From Gammaproteobacteria bacterium (GTDB lineage: Bacteria; Pseudomonadota; Gammaproteobacteria; Steroidobacterales; SZUA-146): a stretch of 8,759 nt of DNA. Every line of letters begins with the position of its first letter. Positions within the stretch are counted from its first letter, which is position 1. The notes beneath the pieces are model-generated. The model searched no databases. It saw only the letters and a list, made by a program, of their open reading frames with translations, and had not been told where the DNA came from. Shown piece after piece: positions 6,777-8,759 of this stretch. The translations under genes and the position numbers were made by a program. The stretch covers positions 1 through 8,759 of the forward strand of contig QIGP01000424.1 of assembly GCA_003228965.1 (NCBI GenBank), read 5' to 3'.

Positions 6777-7803
6777 GACCGTAAGCCCTCGGAATGGTGA
6801 AATGATCAATAAGTGGAACCAGCATATTCATGAATAATACCGCGAAAGCGACGCCGTCGGGATAACTGCCCCAGGCGCGAATGGAGTAAATCAAAATACC
6901 GATACCCAGCGCGTAAATTAGCTTGCCCCGGCGACTGGTTGCTGCTGACACCGGGTCGGATGCGATGAAAAATGCGCCCATTATCACGCTGCCACTGAAT
7001 ATATGGAAAAACAAGGGACTGTAGGCATCGCTATCCAGAATGCGGCCGGCGAGGGCCGAAATGGCAACGCCAAACAGTACGCCGGCTGGTATGTGCCAGC
7101 TGATTAACTTACGTCCGAGCAGCCAAACGCCACCGGCCAGTATGGCCAGGTTTATCGCAATCCAGGGTTGAGCACCGTACGTGGTAAGCCCCTGGTCGTA
7201 AAAAAGCTCGCTGAGCATCGCGCCTTGAGACAATCCAATTTGCACAGAATCGAGCGGCGTTGCCTGGGTTATCTGGTCCCACGTATACGCTTCGGGGAGC
7301 GAGCCAGTTAGCGTTACCTGTATGGACTGCAGGAGGCTTAAGCTGCCTGGGTCAATTTGAGCGCCCACGGGCGCCGTCCACAGTGCGAGTTCGGCTGGAA
7401 AGCTGACTAACACAACGGCATAACCTGCCATGGCCGGGTTGAACGTATTGAAGCCCAATCCGCCATACAGATGTTTAGCCACAATCATTGCAAAAGCCGC
7501 TGCTGTCGCCGTGACCCACCAAGGCGTTAAGGGAGGCAGTGCAAAGGCTATGAGTAACGCGGCCAATACGGCGCTGCCGTCGCCGATGAAAGGGGCAATA
7601 GACTGACCGCGTAGTCGCAGCATCAGATACTCGCAGGCCAGAGCAACTGATACCGCCACGCACACGTTGAGCACGAGTCCCGGGCCAAGAAAGTAGACGT
7701 GAATTAGTGCTGCTGGAATCAAGGCTAAACAGACTTCGAACATTATCGCGCGCACGCTACGCGGTTTGCGGATATGTGGCGCAGAGGATTGAATGAACTT
7801 CAC
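6766..7803 (-). CDS. rnfD: Rnf complex subunit RnfD (RsxD), membrane flavoprotein
   Basis: RnfD is the large membrane subunit of the Rnf complex, related to NqrB, with a covalent FMN. The 345-residue protein has many hydrophobic helices and conserved family segments: SSAPHIR (6-12), GDGSAVLAALLIAFALPP (74-91), GGLGFNTFNPAMAGYAV (114-130), GSVIMGAFFIASDPVSAAT (271-289) and RAWGSYPDGVAFAVLFMN (309-326). The candidate flavinylation site is TQAT (179-182) followed by PL, so FMN would sit on Thr182; this departs from the S/T-G-A-T consensus. The start is a GTG at 7803 that overlaps the rnfC stop by 4 nt (GTGA), a normal sign of coupled translation. Confidence 0.97.
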   Translation of the reverse strand: MKFIQSSAPHIRKPRSVRAIMFEVCLALIPAALIHVYFLGPGLVLNVCVAVSVALACEYLMLRLRGQSIAPFIGDGSAVLAALLIAFALPPLTPWWVTATAAAFAMIVAKHLYGGLGFNTFNPAMAGYAVVLVSFPAELALWTAPVGAQIDPGSLSLLQSIQVTLTGSLPEAYTWDQITQATPLDSVQIGLSQGAMLSELFYDQGLTTYGAQPWIAINLAILAGGVWLLGRKLISWHIPAGVLFGVAISALAGRILDSDAYSPLFFHIFSGSVIMGAFFIASDPVSAATSRRGKLIYALGIGILIYSIRAWGSYPDGVAFAVLFMNMLVPLIDHFTIPRAYGHAR

Positions 7804-8759
7804 GAGCCAGACTCGTCGGGTTTCTTGCGCGCCTGAGCGCGAGCTACTGCGGCCTGAATATCCAGTTTCTTTTGCCCCGTATTTTGTGCGGCTTGCTGTC
7901 TGGATGCACGAGCCGTATCGCGTTCCTGTTGCTTGTGTTGCAATCGCAGTGCTCTTTGTTCGTAACGGTCACGAGAAGCGCCAGCTTGTTGTTGCTGCTG
8001 TGTGTGCAGACTCAGTTCATCCTTGGCGTAGCGAAAATATTGTGTGAGCGGCAGGTTACTAGGGCACACGTAGTCACAACACCCGCATTCGATGCAGTCA
8101 AACAGATTGAGTGCCGGCAGTTGTTCGAGTTGTGTACTTTGGGCGTGGTAGTAAAGTTGCTGAGGGAGCAAACTTGCAGGGCATACTTCCTCGCAGGCTC
8201 CACAGCGTATGCACGGCATAGGCGTCGATACATCGCGCGCTTGCGACTCGGGCATAACCAACACACAGTTAGAGCCCTTGTCTATGGGTACCTGATCAGA
8301 CTCAACGGTAAAGCCCATCATAGGACCGCCTACAATGATTCTGTGGGTGGACCCTACGTATCCCCCGCAGTGCTTCACCAGATCTTCGATGGTTGTGCCT
8401 ACCGGCGCCAACACGTTTTGAGGTTGCTTTACGCCGTCGCCACACACAGTAAGAACGCGCGACGTGAGTGCGTGCCCTTTGCCCAGCATGTTGTAGACGG
8501 CGAGAGCCGTGCTAACGTTGTGACACAGATAACCTATGTCTACGGGTAGGCCACCGCTTGGAATTTCTTTTCCGGACAACACTTGAATGAGTTGACGTTC
8601 GCCCCCTTCAGGGTATTTCGCGTGCACGAGGCAAAGCTCAAGCCGGGGATCGGCGAGCTCGCTCATGGCGGCAGTCATGGCTTCAATGGCGGCGAGTTTG
8701 TCTTCTTCGAGTGCTATGTGACATTGATTGATTTGCAGAATGTGAAGCAAAATTCGAAC
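7800..8759 (-). CDS. rnfC: Rnf complex subunit RnfC (RsxC), 3' part
   Basis: RnfC is the peripheral subunit that binds NADH and passes electrons through iron-sulfur clusters. Only the last 319 residues are visible; the frame is open to the window edge, and the first residues (VRILLHILQ) match an internal part of the family, so the start lies outside. The first 4Fe-4S motif is CIRCGACEEVCP (visible residues 183-194) and the second is CIECGCCDYVCP (222-233). Other family stretches are AKYPEGGERQLIQVLSGKE (47-65), APVGT (118-122) and IIVGGPMMG (141-149). The tail after about residue 250 is rich in Gln, Arg and Ala and probably unstructured; it is about 70 residues, much shorter than the repetitive tail of E. 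coli RsxC. The gene ends in a GTGA overlap with rnfD. Confidence 0.97.
   Translation of the reverse strand, partial: VRILLHILQINQCHIALEEDKLAAIEAMTAAMSELADPRLELCLVHAKYPEGGERQLIQVLSGKEIPSGGLPVDIGYLCHNVSTALAVYNMLGKGHALTSRVLTVCGDGVKQPQNVLAPVGTTIEDLVKHCGGYVGSTHRIIVGGPMMGFTVESDQVPIDKGSNCVLVMPESQARDVSTPMPCIRCGACEEVCPASLLPQQLYYHAQSTQLEQLPALNLFDCIECGCCDYVCPSNLPLTQYFRYAKDELSLHTQQQQQAGASRDRYEQRALRLQHKQQERDTARASRQQAAQNTGQKKLDIQAAVARAQARKKPDESGS

Noticed and set aside
7872..8549. Long plus-strand ORF of 225 codons
   Set aside because: It is antisense to rnfC and matches no family I recognise.

Overview
The window most likely comes from a gammaproteobacterium, perhaps an aquatic one. The main reason is the run rnfC-rnfD-rnfG-rnfE-nth, the same order as the 3' part of the rsxABCDGE-nth cluster of Escherichia coli. 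Secreted proteins ending in a dockerin-like calcium-binding module with a final 'PGPS' stretch fit the same assignment. Every intact gene lies on the minus strand, so the window reads from right to left.

Right half (8759 down to 5372): the 3' part of an Rnf operon. It holds RnfC (its start lies outside the window), RnfD, RnfG and RnfE. The genes overlap or nearly touch (4 nt, 11 nt, then 1 nt apart), as expected for subunits of one membrane complex. RnfC carries two 4Fe-4S motifs, RnfD and RnfG carry candidate flavinylation threonines, and RnfE carries the paired membrane cysteines. Endonuclease III (nth) follows 27 nt after rnfE, with all its catalytic and iron-sulfur residues. A DUF1841 gene starts almost at the nth stop codon, best read from a GTG rather than from an ATG inside nth.

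Middle (4157 down to 1909): a short gap with a large imperfect hairpin and a possible 15-codon leader ORF, then a tight three-gene operon. It encodes a DUF692/MNIO multinuclear iron oxidase, its DUF2063 (HvfC/BufC-type) partner, and a DoxX-type membrane protein (HvfX-like). Start and stop codons overlap by exactly 8 nt at both internal junctions, and a good intrinsic terminator closes the operon. This is the enzyme part of a peptide-modification system of the bufferin/oxazolin type, but I see no cysteine-rich precursor gene next to it.

Left part (1963 down to 1): a gap of about 400 nt with a candidate promoter, an intact secreted protein with a C-terminal dockerin-like module, and its C(UUCG)G-loop terminator. 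Beyond that, about 390 nt of apparently non-coding sequence resembles, from memory, a dispersed repeat found in many bacterial genomes. At the edge lies the broken end of a second dockerin-like gene on the plus strand, pointing at the first. No rRNA, tRNA, CRISPR array or transposase gene was seen.
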